Source: Halomonas campaniensis (GTDB lineage: Bacteria; Pseudomonadota; Gammaproteobacteria; Pseudomonadales; Halomonadaceae). From it: DNA of 64,000 nt. Within the stretch, counting starts at the first letter, position 1; every line of letters starts with the position of its first letter. The notes beneath the pieces were generated by a model. It saw only the letters and a list, made by a program, of their open reading frames with translations, ran no database searches and was not told the origin of the DNA. The stretch is from NCBI RefSeq assembly GCF_014193375.1, contig NZ_JACHZF010000004.1, positions 57,360-121,359 on the forward strand. Direction: 5' to 3'. Made by a program: the position numbers and the translations under genes. Positions 56,455 through 64,000 of this stretch are shown piece after piece.

Positions 56455-57270
56455 ATGTCCGTGTTCTCGACGCCGCATCCGGCCCCGTCCGGACCGATCA
56501 TCGACTTCGACCGCGAGGCCAGCTGCCTGGAGATCGAGGGGCTGACCCTGGCCTACGGCGACAAGCCGGCGCTGCGCGATCTCACCCTGAGGATCCCGCG
56601 GCATCGGGTGACGGCCTTCATCGGGCCCTCCGGCTGCGGCAAGTCGACGCTGCTGCGGGCGCTGAACCGGCTCCATGACCTCAACGAGGAGGTCCGGCGC
56701 GAGGGGCGGATCCGGCTGGAGGGCGAGGACATCCATGCCCCCGAGGTGGCGGTGGCCGAGCTGCGCCGGCGGGTGGGCATGGTCTTCCAGGCCCCCAACC
56801 CCTTCCCCATGTCGATCTACGACAACGTGGCCTTCGGGCTGCGGCTGCAGGGCGGGATCCGCAAGCGCCAGATGGACGATATCGTCGAGTGGGCGCTGCA
56901 GTCGGCGGCGCTGTGGGAGGAGGTGAAGGACCGCCTGAAGAGCTCGGCCTGGGCGCTCTCCGGCGGCCAGCAGCAGCGCCTGGTGATCGCCCGTACCCTG
57001 GCGGTGCGCCCCGAGGTGCTGCTGCTCGACGAGCCGGCCTCGGCGCTGGACCCCATCTCGACGCTGAAGATCGAGGAGCTGATCCGCAACCTGAAGTCGC
57101 AGCTGACCCTGGTGCTGGTCACCCACAACATGCAGCAGGCCGCGAGGGTCTCCGACTACACCGCCTTCCTGCAGCAGGGCGAACTGGTGGAGTACGGCTC
57201 CACCGATACCCTCTTCACCAACCCGCGCCTGCGGCGCACCGAGAACTACATCACCGGGCGCATGGCCTGA
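56455..57270 (+). CDS. pstB: Phosphate ABC transporter ATP-binding protein
   Basis: ATPase of the phosphate importer. Walker [10 protein letters not shown] (about 58-66), Q-loop [16 protein letters not shown], signature [16 protein letters not shown], Walker [13 protein letters not shown], and switch His in LVTHNM. Length is 271 aa from the ATG at 56455. Two upstream in-frame ATGs inside the 24-bp repeats could add 14 or 22 residues; which start is used is open. Confidence 0.95.
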   Translation: MSVFSTPHPAPSGPIIDFDREASCLEIEGLTLAYGDKPALRDLTLRIPRHRVTAFIGPSGCGKSTLLRALNRLHDLNEEVRREGRIRLEGEDIHAPEVAVAELRRRVGMVFQAPNPFPMSIYDNVAFGLRLQGGIRKRQMDDIVEWALQSAALWEEVKDRLKSSAWALSGGQQQRLVIARTLAVRPEVLLLDEPASALDPISTLKIEELIRNLKSQLTLVLVTHNMQQAARVSDYTAFLQQGELVEYGSTDTLFTNPRLRRTENYITGRMA

Positions 57271-57295
57271 CGGCCCGGCCCCCAAGGAGAGTCCC

Positions 57296-58024
57296 ATGGA
57301 CATCACCAGCGACATCCACAGCCAGCATATCTCCCGGCAGTTCAACCAGGAGCTGGAGGAGCTCAAGACCCACCTGATGGCGATGGGAGGCCTGGTCGAG
57401 AAGCAGGTCCAGGATGCCGTCAGCGCGCTGCTCGAGAGCGATTCCGCCCTGGGCCAGCGGGTGGTCGACAACGACCGGGCGGTCAACGACATGCAGATCA
57501 AGATCGACGAGGAGTGCACCCAGGTGCTGGCGCGTCGCCAGCCCACCGCCTCCGACCTGCGCCTGGTGCTGGCGGTGATCCGTGCCGCCTCGGACCTGGA
57601 GCGCATCGGCGACGAGGCGAGCAAGATCGCCCGCAACGCTATCGACCTGATCGACGTGGGCAACGGCAGCCGCGGGTTCGTCGAGGTGCGGATGATCAGC
57701 GAGCACGTGCGGCGCATGGTGCGCGATGCCCTGACCTCCTTCGCCCGCTTCGATACCGAGCTGGCGCTGCAGCTGGTCCACGAGGACGAGGAGGTGGACA
57801 ACGAGTATCGCAGCGCCATGCGCTCGCTGATGACCTTCATGATGGAGGACGCCCGCTCGATCTCTCCCATCCTCAGCCTGATGTGGATCCTGCGCGCCCT
57901 GGAGCGCATCGGCGACCACGCCAATAACCTGGCCGAGTACGTGGTCTACCTGGTCAAGGGCCTGGACATCCGCCATACCGACCCGGACGACCTGGACGAG
58001 CAGGCGATCACCCGCAAGGGTTGA
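57296..58024 (+). CDS. phoU: Phosphate-specific transport accessory protein PhoU
   Basis: Links Pst transporter state to the PhoR sensor, damping the Pho response when phosphate is plentiful. Two repeated three-helix bundles contain the metal-binding E/D-rich motifs RAASDLERIGDEASKIA and RALERIGDHANNLAEY. Length is 242 aa. AAGGAGAG precedes the ATG. It is last in the pst operon. Confidence 0.96.
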   Translation: MDITSDIHSQHISRQFNQELEELKTHLMAMGGLVEKQVQDAVSALLESDSALGQRVVDNDRAVNDMQIKIDEECTQVLARRQPTASDLRLVLAVIRAASDLERIGDEASKIARNAIDLIDVGNGSRGFVEVRMISEHVRRMVRDALTSFARFDTELALQLVHEDEEVDNEYRSAMRSLMTFMMEDARSISPILSLMWILRALERIGDHANNLAEYVVYLVKGLDIRHTDPDDLDEQAITRKG

Positions 58025-58063
58025 TCGCGGTCAGCGAATCGTCGTCAATGGCGTAGGCGCTTT

Positions 58064-58095
58064 TCCCGGGGAGGGTCGCAGGATCCTCCCCGGGA
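58064..58095 (+). terminator. Hairpin after phoU
   Basis: TCCCGGGGAGG and CCTCCCCGGGA form a perfect 11-bp stem with a 10-nt loop, 40 bp after the phoU stop. The tail GATGTAATC is not T-rich, so termination efficiency is uncertain. Confidence 0.6.
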
Positions 58096-58127
58096 GATGT
58101 AATCGACCTCCTGCTAGAGACGACGAA

Positions 58128-58880
58128 ATGCTCGACGCCTTCACGGCCCTGACCCGCGGCACCCGCCTGGTCTACTCCCGCGGCCTGCGCCGCTATGTCT
58201 TCCTGCCCATCACCGTCAACCTGCTGGTCTACGGCGCCATGCTGCGCTACGTGCTGGCCAACTTCGGCGGCTGGCTCGAGGGCTGGATGGCCATGGTCCC
58301 GGGCTGGCTCGCCTGGCTCGAATGGCTGATCTGGCCGCTGTTCGTGGTCAGCCTGGTGGTGATCATCTTCTTCACCTTCACCCTGGTGACCCACCTGATC
58401 GCCGCGCCCTTCTACGGCTTCCTGGCGGCGAAGGTGGAGGTGGTGGCCACCGGCCGGCCGCCGCTGGACGACCGTGGCCTGCTGAAGACCGCCGTGGATG
58501 CCCTGGGCCGGGAGCTGGTCAAGCTGGGCTATATCCTGCCGCGCATGGCGCTGCTGTTGGTGGTGAGCTGGATCCCCGTGCTGAACGTGCTGGCCCCGCT
58601 GCTGTGGCTGGCCTTCTCGGCCTGGGTGATGGCGATCACCTACCTGGACTACCCCATGGACAACAACAAGGTGAGCTTCGCCGACATGCGCCGGCGGCTG
58701 TCGTCCCGCTGGTGGCCCACCCTCACCTACGGCGGCTGGGTGACCCTGATCACCTGGGTGCCGCTGGCCAACCTCTTCCTGCTGCCCGGCGCCGTGGCCG
58801 GGGCGGTGCTGATGTGGGAGCGCCACTATCGCGGCCTGGTGCCGGCCCGGTCGCCCTCGCCGGGCGGCCCCGGGACGTGA
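58128..58880 (+). CDS. cysZ: Sulfate transporter CysZ
   Basis: Inner-membrane sulfate permease feeding cysteine synthesis. Several hydrophobic segments are visible, with HLIAAPFYGFLAAKVE near residue 90 and YLDYPMDNNKVSF near 170, both family hallmarks. Length is 250 aa. It is convergent with phoR, stops 10 bp apart. Its place within the phosphate regulon is probably incidental. Confidence 0.92.
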   Translation: MLDAFTALTRGTRLVYSRGLRRYVFLPITVNLLVYGAMLRYVLANFGGWLEGWMAMVPGWLAWLEWLIWPLFVVSLVVIIFFTFTLVTHLIAAPFYGFLAAKVEVVATGRPPLDDRGLLKTAVDALGRELVKLGYILPRMALLLVVSWIPVLNVLAPLLWLAFSAWVMAITYLDYPMDNNKVSFADMRRRLSSRWWPTLTYGGWVTLITWVPLANLFLLPGAVAGAVLMWERHYRGLVPARSPSPGGPGT

Positions 58881-58890
58881 CCCGGCAGCC

Positions 58891-60207
58891 TCAGGCGTGG
58901 ACGCTGCGCGGGGACTCGCTCGGCGCCGACAGCCGCTCGGCGGGGAAGAGGCAGCGGAACAGCGCGCCCTGGCCGGGCCGGGACTCGATCTCCAGGCGGG
59001 CGTCGTGGCGCAGCAGCACGTGCTTGACGATGGCCAGCCCCAGGCCGGTGCCGCCGGTGGCGGTGCTGCGCCCCTTGTCGACCCGGTAGAAGCGCTCGGT
59101 CAGGCGCGGGATATGCACCGGGTCGATGCCCTCGCCGTCGTCCTCCACCTCCAGGCAGGCGCCCTCCGGATGAGGCCGCCAGCGCAGCACGATGCGGCTG
59201 CCCGGCGGGGTGTAGCGCACCGCGTTGAAGGCCAGGTTGGAGATCGCGCTGCGGATCTCCTGCTCGCTGCCCACCAGGGACGCGGCCTCCTCCCGCTCCA
59301 CGGTGACCGTCTGGCGCCCGCCGGAGAGCGCCTCGGCGTCGCGGCGGACGCTGTCGAGCAGCTCGTCCATGGCCAGGGGGGCGTGGTCCTCGCCGCCCCG
59401 GTCGGTCTCCAGCCGCGACAGCAGCAGCAGGTCCTCGACCAGGTTCTGCATGCGATGGGCCTGCTGCTGCATCTGCCCGAGGCCGCGGGCAAACCGCGGC
59501 GGCAGCTGGTCGGCATGGTCGGCGTAGGTCTCGAGATAGCCCGCCAGCACGGTCAGCGGCGTGCGCAGCTCGTGGGAGACGTTGGCCACGAAGTCGCGGC
59601 GCATCTGCTCCAGGCGGTGCAGGCGGGTGATGTCCCGGGCCATCAGCAGCCGCTCGTCGTCGCCGTAGAGGGTGATCTGGAACTGCAGGATCATGCGCTC
59701 GTCGATGGGCGAGGGCAGGGTGAGGGGCTCGCGGTAGTCGCGGGCGTGGAAGTAGTCGATGAAGCGCGGGTCGCGCACCAGGTTGGTGATGTGGTGGCCC
59801 CGGTCATGGCTTGCCTTGAGGCCGAGCATGCGTTCGGCGGCGCTGTTCCACCACTCCATGTCGCCGTGGCGGTCGAGCATCACCACGCTGTCGCGCATCG
59901 CCTCGGAGGACTCCTGGATGCGCCGCAGGGTGCCGAGCAGCCGGCCCTGGGTGATGCGCTGGCCCTTCTGGTAGCGGTAGAGCCGGTCGAGGAGGTCCCC
60001 CCACAGGCCGCTGGCGGCGGGCGGCTCCGCCTGGGGATTGAGGGTCAGCCAGCGGTGCAGGGCGCGCAGCTGGTAGAGGTGGAAGGCGAGGCAGGCGGCG
60101 AGCCCCGCGGCGAGGCCGGCGGCCGGTGCCGAGAGCAGCCAGCCGGTCGCGAGCCCGAGGCCGGCCAGCAGGACGAGGCGCCACAGTTCCCGCTTCCAGA
60201 GGCTCAC
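58891..60207 (-). CDS. phoR: Phosphate regulon sensor histidine kinase PhoR
   Basis: Senses phosphate status through Pst/PhoU and phosphorylates PhoB. Two N-terminal membrane segments (about 8-45) are followed by a PAS domain (about 95-200), the H-box VSHELRTPLTVLAGYLE with the phospho-His near 210, and the ATPase with NLAFNAVRYTP, DDGEGID and GGTGLGLAIVKH. Length is 438 aa from GTG at 60207. The phoB stop lies one base upstream of this start. Confidence 0.95.
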   Translation of the reverse strand: MSLWKRELWRLVLLAGLGLATGWLLSAPAAGLAAGLAACLAFHLYQLRALHRWLTLNPQAEPPAASGLWGDLLDRLYRYQKGQRITQGRLLGTLRRIQESSEAMRDSVVMLDRHGDMEWWNSAAERMLGLKASHDRGHHITNLVRDPRFIDYFHARDYREPLTLPSPIDERMILQFQITLYGDDERLLMARDITRLHRLEQMRRDFVANVSHELRTPLTVLAGYLETYADHADQLPPRFARGLGQMQQQAHRMQNLVEDLLLLSRLETDRGGEDHAPLAMDELLDSVRRDAEALSGGRQTVTVEREEAASLVGSEQEIRSAISNLAFNAVRYTPPGSRIVLRWRPHPEGACLEVEDDGEGIDPVHIPRLTERFYRVDKGRSTATGGTGLGLAIVKHVLLRHDARLEIESRPGQGALFRCLFPAERLSAPSESPRSVHA

Positions 60208-60208
60208 G

Positions 60209-60898
60209 TCAGCCCTTGGCGGAGAACCGGTAGCCGGTGCCGCGTACGGTCTGCACCAGGTGCTGGTGGCGGTCGCCCAGCGCCTTGCGCAGCCGGCGGA
60301 TATGCACGTCCACGGTTCGCTCCTCCACATAGACATTGCCGCCCCACACCTGGTCGAGCAGCTGGCTGCGGGTGTAGGCCCGCTCCTGGTGGGTCATGAA
60401 GAACTGCAGCAGGCGATACTCGGTGGGGCCCATCTCCACGGCGCGGCCGTCGGCGCTGACCCGGTGGCTGACCGGGTCGAGCAGCAGCCCCTCGACCTCC
60501 ACCGGGTCCTCGACCCCGCGCGGGGTGGTCCGTCGCAGCACCGCCTTGAGGCGGGCCACCAGCTCGCGGGGCGAGAAGGGCTTGGTGATGTAGTCGTCGG
60601 CCCCGGCCTCCAGCCCCTGGATCTTGTTGTCCTCCTCGCCCTTGGCGGTGAGCATGATGATCGGCAGCTCGGCGGTGGTCTCCTCGCGCTTGAGCCGGCG
60701 GGCCAGCTCGATGCCGCTGGTGCCGGGCATCATCCAGTCCAGCAGCACCAGGTCCGGCTGGTGGTCCACCACCATGGCGTGGGCGGTCTGGGCGTTGTCC
60801 GCCTCGAGGACGTGATAGTCGGCCATCTCCAGCGCCACCGCGATCATCTCGCGGATCGGCGCCTCATCATCGACGATCAGAACGGTCTTGGCGGTCAT
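60209..60898 (-). CDS. phoB: Phosphate regulon response regulator PhoB
   Basis: OmpR-type regulator that binds Pho boxes. The receiver domain (about 1-120) has acidic pocket DDEAP, phospho-Asp in VLLDWMMPG (about 54), conserved Thr in MLTAKGE and Lys in [10 protein letters not shown]. The C-terminal winged helix (about 130-229) ends VRGTGYRFS. Length is 229 aa. It has GAGG upstream and its own Pho box, so it is probably autoactivated. Confidence 0.96.
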   Translation of the reverse strand: MTAKTVLIVDDEAPIREMIAVALEMADYHVLEADNAQTAHAMVVDHQPDLVLLDWMMPGTSGIELARRLKREETTAELPIIMLTAKGEEDNKIQGLEAGADDYITKPFSPRELVARLKAVLRRTTPRGVEDPVEVEGLLLDPVSHRVSADGRAVEMGPTEYRLLQFFMTHQERAYTRSQLLDQVWGGNVYVEERTVDVHIRRLRKALGDRHQHLVQTVRGTGYRFSAKG

Positions 60899-60949
60899 CC
60901 GGAAGCCTCGTGTACTGTGACGGGTCGATGACGATCACACCATGCCAGT

Positions 60950-60967
60950 ATGACACTGGCATGACAG
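60950..60967 (-). promoter_or_regulatory. Pho box upstream of phoB
   Basis: On the minus strand the sequence reads CTGTCATGCCAGTGTCAT: two PhoB 7-mers with a 4-bp spacer. It lies about 52 bp before the phoB start, in the 83-bp gap after ubiA. Confidence 0.88.
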
Positions 60968-60981
60968 TCCCGCCCGCCCGG

Positions 60982-61875
60982 TCACGGGCCCGCGGCCGGC
61001 CACAGGCTCAGGGCGATCCCGGCGAACACCAGCAGGCCCGACCAGTGGTTGTTGAGGAAGGCCTGGAAGCAGCGGTCCCGGTCTCGCTCCCGGATCAGGA
61101 CCTGCTGGTGCACGAAGGTGGCGGCCATGGCCGCCAGGCCCAGCCAGAAGAAGCCGCCGAACCCCAGGCGCAGCCCCGCCCAGGCCAGCAGCAGCAGGGT
61201 CAGGCCCTGCAGCAGGCCGATCATCAGCCGGTCGGCGCGGCCGAACAGCACCGCGGTGGACTTGATGCCGATCTTGAGGTCGTCGTCGCGGTCGACCATG
61301 GCGTACTCGGTGTCGTAGGCCACCGTCCAGGCCACGTTGGCGGCGAACAGCAGCCAGGCCTCGAAGGGCAGATGGCCCAGCACCGCGCCGAAGGCCATGG
61401 GGATCGCCCAGGAGAAGGCGGCCCCCAGGAAGAGCTGCGGCAGGTGGGTATAGCGCTTCATGAAGGGGTAGATGAAGGCCAGCACCACGCCCACCAGCGA
61501 GAGCATCACCGTGAACAGGTTGGTGAACCAGACCAGCACGAAGGCGGCCATCACCAGGATCAGGAACAGCGCCTGGGCCTCGCCCTCGCTGATGCGACCG
61601 GTGGCCAGGGGGCGCAGCCGGGTGCGCTTGACGTGGCTGTCGAAGTGACGGTCGGCGTAGTCGTTGACCACGCAGCCGGCGGCACGCATCAGGTAGACCC
61701 CGGCGATGAAGATCAGCAGCACGTCGCGGCCGGGCAGGCCCTCGGCGGCGACCCACAGCGCCCAGAGGGTGGGCCACATCAGCAGCCAGGTGCCGATGGG
61801 GCGGTTCAGGCGCATCAGCTGCAGGAAGTCGGGCACCCGGGCGAGTCCCTTGGGGTGCATCAGGGAACGGTCCAT
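60982..61875 (-). CDS. ubiA: 4-hydroxybenzoate octaprenyltransferase
   Basis: Membrane prenyltransferase adding the isoprenoid tail in ubiquinone synthesis. The first Asp-rich motif is NDYADRHFD (about 68-76) and the second [12 protein letters not shown] (about 190-201). Eight or nine hydrophobic segments are visible; length is 297 aa. GAGG precedes the ATG. It follows ubiC on the same strand after 35 bp. Confidence 0.96.
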   Translation of the reverse strand: MDRSLMHPKGLARVPDFLQLMRLNRPIGTWLLMWPTLWALWVAAEGLPGRDVLLIFIAGVYLMRAAGCVVNDYADRHFDSHVKRTRLRPLATGRISEGEAQALFLILVMAAFVLVWFTNLFTVMLSLVGVVLAFIYPFMKRYTHLPQLFLGAAFSWAIPMAFGAVLGHLPFEAWLLFAANVAWTVAYDTEYAMVDRDDDLKIGIKSTAVLFGRADRLMIGLLQGLTLLLLAWAGLRLGFGGFFWLGLAAMAATFVHQQVLIRERDRDRCFQAFLNNHWSGLLVFAGIALSLWPAAGP

Positions 61876-61910
61876 CTCTACCTCGTGGATGTTGGCGGCA
61901 GGCCCAGAGC

Positions 61911-62459
61911 CTAGCGCGAAGGGAGGGCGAGGTCATCCGCCATGGCGTCCAGGAACCACTCCTGCACCAGCACCCGGAAGCCGCCGTGGCGGAACACCGA
62001 GCGCCGGCCCCAGGGCCCGCGGCCGGCATGGAAGCCGGCGGGGGACGAGGTCACCTCGATCTCGCCGCGCTCCAGGTCCGGCTGGCGGAACAGCCAGCTG
62101 CCCAGCGAGCGCTCGCCCAGGTGGTCGAGGCGCTGGCCGCGCAGTTCGTCCAGCGGCGCCACCGAGCGGGCCACCACCCAGGGGCGCTCGCCCAGGCACA
62201 GGGCCACCTCGCGCAGCCAGGCCTGGCGGTGGAGCGGCAGCCCCAGGGCCAGCGCCTCGTCGCGGCGCGGCGGGCCGATGCGCTGGTCGAGCAGCCGGAC
62301 CCGGAAGGGCCGCGGATGGCCGGCCTCGGTCAGTCGGGCGGTGAGGGAGTCGCGGGAGGCGACCCATCGCCACCAGGCAGGCGCCATGGCGGGGCGGGCC
62401 GCGGCCAGGGGAATCCAGTGCGCCGGGGCGCGGGTGTCGGCAGGTGGCAGGTCGGACAC
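61911..62459 (-). CDS. ubiC: Chorismate lyase (chorismate-pyruvate lyase)
   Basis: Makes 4-hydroxybenzoate from chorismate, the substrate of UbiA encoded next. The product-binding features R in [11 protein letters not shown], the [13 protein letters not shown] stretch and a late Glu are in the usual order. About 182 aa from GTG at 62459, preceded by CGGAG at 7-nt spacing. An ATG at 62501 would add 14 residues but leaves only 33 bp for the divergent promoters. Confidence 0.9.
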   Translation of the reverse strand: MSDLPPADTRAPAHWIPLAAARPAMAPAWWRWVASRDSLTARLTEAGHPRPFRVRLLDQRIGPPRRDEALALGLPLHRQAWLREVALCLGERPWVVARSVAPLDELRGQRLDHLGERSLGSWLFRQPDLERGEIEVTSSPAGFHAGRGPWGRRSVFRHGGFRVLVQEWFLDAMADDLALPSR

Positions 62460-62534
62460 CGTCGGGCTCCGCGTCGAACAAGGGGGCGGGTAGTGTAACA
62501 TGCGGTGTCATCCCTTCCCTGACCGAGGAGTCCC

Positions 62535-63695
62535 ATGAGCGCTCCGCTGACCATCATCGGCTCCGGCATGGCCGGCATCGGCCTGCTCCGCCAGCTGCGG
62601 GCCCTGGACGCCGATCGCCCCGTCACCCTGATCACCGCCGACAGCGGCGACGACTACGCCAAGCCGCTGCTCTCCACCGGCTTCGCCAAGCGCCTGCCGC
62701 CGGGGCGCCTGGCGGCCCGCAGCGCCCTGCAGGTGGCCGATGAGCTGGGCGCCGTGGTGCGCACCCATGCCCGCGTCGAGGGCATCGATCTCGCGGCCAG
62801 GACGCTGAGCCTCGGCGCGGAGCGGCTGCCCTGGGGCGAGCTGGTGCTGGCTACCGGGGCGGCGCCGGCCGTGCCCTTTGCGGTGCCCGAGGCCGTGGCC
62901 GGGCGGGTCTTCAGCGTCAACGACCTGGACGACTACCGGGCCTTCCATGGGGTGCTCGAGGCGCTGGGTCGGCCGGCGCGGGTGGCGATCATCGGTGCCG
63001 GGCTGGTGGGCTGCGAGTTCGCCAACGACCTGCTGGCCGGCGGCCACGAGGTGAGCCTGGTGGCCCCCGAGGGCGCGCCCCTGCCGCGGCTGCTGCCGGT
63101 GCCCCTCGGGCGGGCCCTGGGGGAGGCCTTCGAGGAGGCCGGCATGGTGCTGGCGCTGGGAACCGGCCTGACGGCCCTGGCGGAGGCCGGGGCGGCCGTG
63201 GGGGTCACCCTGGACGACGGCAGCCGCCTGGAGGCCGACCTGGTGCTGGTGGCTACCGGCCTCCGGCCGCGCACCGCCCTGGCCGAGGCGGCGGGCCTGG
63301 CGGTCAGCGCCGCGGGGATTCACACCGACCGATACCTGGCCACCGCGGCGCCCGGTGTCCACGCCCTGGGCGACGTGGCCTGCGTGGACGGCGTCAATGC
63401 CATGTACGTGCAACCGCTGCAGGCCAGCGCCAAGGCGCTGGCGCGCACCCTCACCGGCACGCCGACCCCGGTCAGCTACGGTCCCTGGCCGGTGGTGGTC
63501 AAGACGCCCCTGCTGCCGGTGGTGGCGCTGCCGCCGGCGCGGCCCCCGGCACGCTGGCGACTCGAGGGCGAGGCGGGAGACATGACGGCCCTGGCCGAGG
63601 CCGAGGACGGTCGTTTGATCGGATTTGCGTTGACAGGGGCCTGTGTCCGTCGGAAAGTTGAACTGGCGCGGGTCGCACCGCCGTTGCTAGGCTAG
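62535..63695 (+). CDS. Rubredoxin-NAD(+) reductase-like FAD-dependent oxidoreductase
   Basis: Two-dinucleotide-binding flavoprotein. FAD-binding IGSGMAGIGLLRQLR is at about residues 8-22, the NAD-binding motif IIGAGLVGCEFANDL near 152, and GVHALGDVA near 274. Length is 386 aa, as in Pseudomonas rubredoxin reductases. In Pseudomonas, rubredoxin genes normally sit beside it; none is found here, so the electron partner is elsewhere or different. Confidence 0.85.
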   Translation: MSAPLTIIGSGMAGIGLLRQLRALDADRPVTLITADSGDDYAKPLLSTGFAKRLPPGRLAARSALQVADELGAVVRTHARVEGIDLAARTLSLGAERLPWGELVLATGAAPAVPFAVPEAVAGRVFSVNDLDDYRAFHGVLEALGRPARVAIIGAGLVGCEFANDLLAGGHEVSLVAPEGAPLPRLLPVPLGRALGEAFEEAGMVLALGTGLTALAEAGAAVGVTLDDGSRLEADLVLVATGLRPRTALAEAAGLAVSAAGIHTDRYLATAAPGVHALGDVACVDGVNAMYVQPLQASAKALARTLTGTPTPVSYGPWPVVVKTPLLPVVALPPARPPARWRLEGEAGDMTALAEAEDGRLIGFALTGACVRRKVELARVAPPLLG

Positions 63696-63744
63696 GACAC
63701 GGTGTCGCCACCGGCCGTGCTGTTGGGCGATATCGGGCATGCCG

Positions 63745-63797
63745 GTGTCATTCGCATGCTGTCTTCTCGAGTCGGGAAGGCCGCATGCGAGTGACAC
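63745..63797. other. Long inverted repeat upstream of the HU gene
   Basis: GTGTCATTCGCATGC (63745-63759) and GCATGCGAGTGACAC (63783-63797) pair at 14 of 15 positions around a 23-nt loop. It lies between the reductase gene and the HU gene. No T-tract follows. It may be a weak terminator, an operator or a leader structure. Confidence 0.6.
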
Positions 63798-63881
63798 GGA
63801 TCGGGGAACTCACCACCACAACAATACCTCCGGCGACCATCCACTGCGTCCGGAGGCAGAAGCCAACACCAGGAGGGCTGT

Positions 63882-64000
63882 ATGCGTAAGCCAGAACTCG
63901 CCGCGGCGATTGCCGAGCGTGCCGATCTTTCCAAGGACAAGGCGAGCCAGGTGCTCAACGTCATTCTCGACGAGATCACCGGCAGCGTGTCCCAGGGGCA
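63882..64000 (+). CDS. HU-family DNA-binding protein (partial, cut by window end)
   Basis: The first 39 residues begin MRKPELAAAIAERADLSKDK and match the helical N-terminal half of HU/IHF nucleoid proteins. AGGAGG precedes the ATG. The DNA-binding arms lie beyond the window, so HU-alpha versus HU-beta cannot be decided. A Pseudomonas HU gene occupies the same place beside rubredoxin reductase. Confidence 0.9.
   Translation, partial: MRKPELAAAIAERADLSKDKASQVLNVILDEITGSVSQG

Overview
The window looks like the replication-origin side of a high-GC gammaproteobacterial chromosome, most likely Halomonas or a close relative in Halomonadaceae. I infer this from GC-rich coding bias, Pseudomonas-like gene order (gyrB-recF-dnaN-dnaA / rpmH-rnpA-yidC-mnmE; mnmG-rsmG-parA-parB-atp; pstSCAB-phoU, phoBR, ubiA, ubiC, HU) and protein motifs read by eye. 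No database search was made. Nearly all of the sequence is chromosomal core; I see no prophage, insertion sequence, integron, CRISPR array, rRNA or tRNA.

Layout. (1) 1-7.1 kb: a 7-bp tandem repeat, a parS site, then gyrB, recF, dnaN and dnaA on the minus strand, facing rpmH across a 520-bp gap with DnaA boxes (origin candidate A). (2) 7.1-10.9 kb: rnpA, a possible remnant of yidD, yidC, mnmE. (3) 11-25.6 kb: a block lying between mnmE and mnmG: rlmJ, an OmpA-type lipoprotein, hemW, rdgB, a CsgD/VpsT-like regulator, a P-loop kinase with a degenerate phosphotransferase-like half, hemL, thiD, hemJ, a ClC channel, argC, erpA and a polar amino-acid ABC importer closed by a strong terminator. (4) 25.6-30.4 kb: a second gap rich in DnaA-box-like sites (origin candidate B), then mnmG, rsmG, parA, parB. 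(5) 30.5-37.7 kb: the complete F1Fo ATP synthase operon atpIBEFHAGDC with promoter and terminator. (6) 37.7-47 kb: mgtE, uppP, apbE, glmU, glmS, a DUF72 gene and a sodium symporter. (7) 47.1-52.4 kb: a small minus-strand gene, hexR, uvrD, an orphan Tat-exported TRAP binding protein and an acyl-CoA thioesterase. (8) 52.4-61 kb: a phosphate regulon, pstS-pstC-pstA-pstB-phoU with cysZ, and convergent phoB-phoR; three good Pho boxes precede pstS, pstC and phoB. (9) 61-64 kb: ubiA, ubiC, a rubredoxin-reductase-like flavoprotein and the start of an HU gene cut by the window edge.

How it fits together. Replication initiation (dnaA, dnaN, DnaA boxes), segregation (parA, parB and three parS sites, two of them inside recF) and topology (gyrB, HU) sit together, as is usual near an origin. 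tRNA and rRNA modification (mnmE, mnmG, rsmG, rlmJ), membrane insertion (yidC), energy conversion (atp), wall precursors (glmU, glmS, uppP) and phosphate sensing and import (pst-pho) follow. I did not find an obviously new multi-gene system. The most notable signals are regulatory and structural: parS sites written into recF codons, two origin-like regions, perfect DnaA boxes scattered in and near other genes, a palindrome whose loop is the erpA -35 element, three Pho boxes (one covering the start codon of a divergent gene), a 24-bp repeat carrying start-codon modules before pstB, a missing yidD, and a kinase with a decayed phosphotransferase domain.
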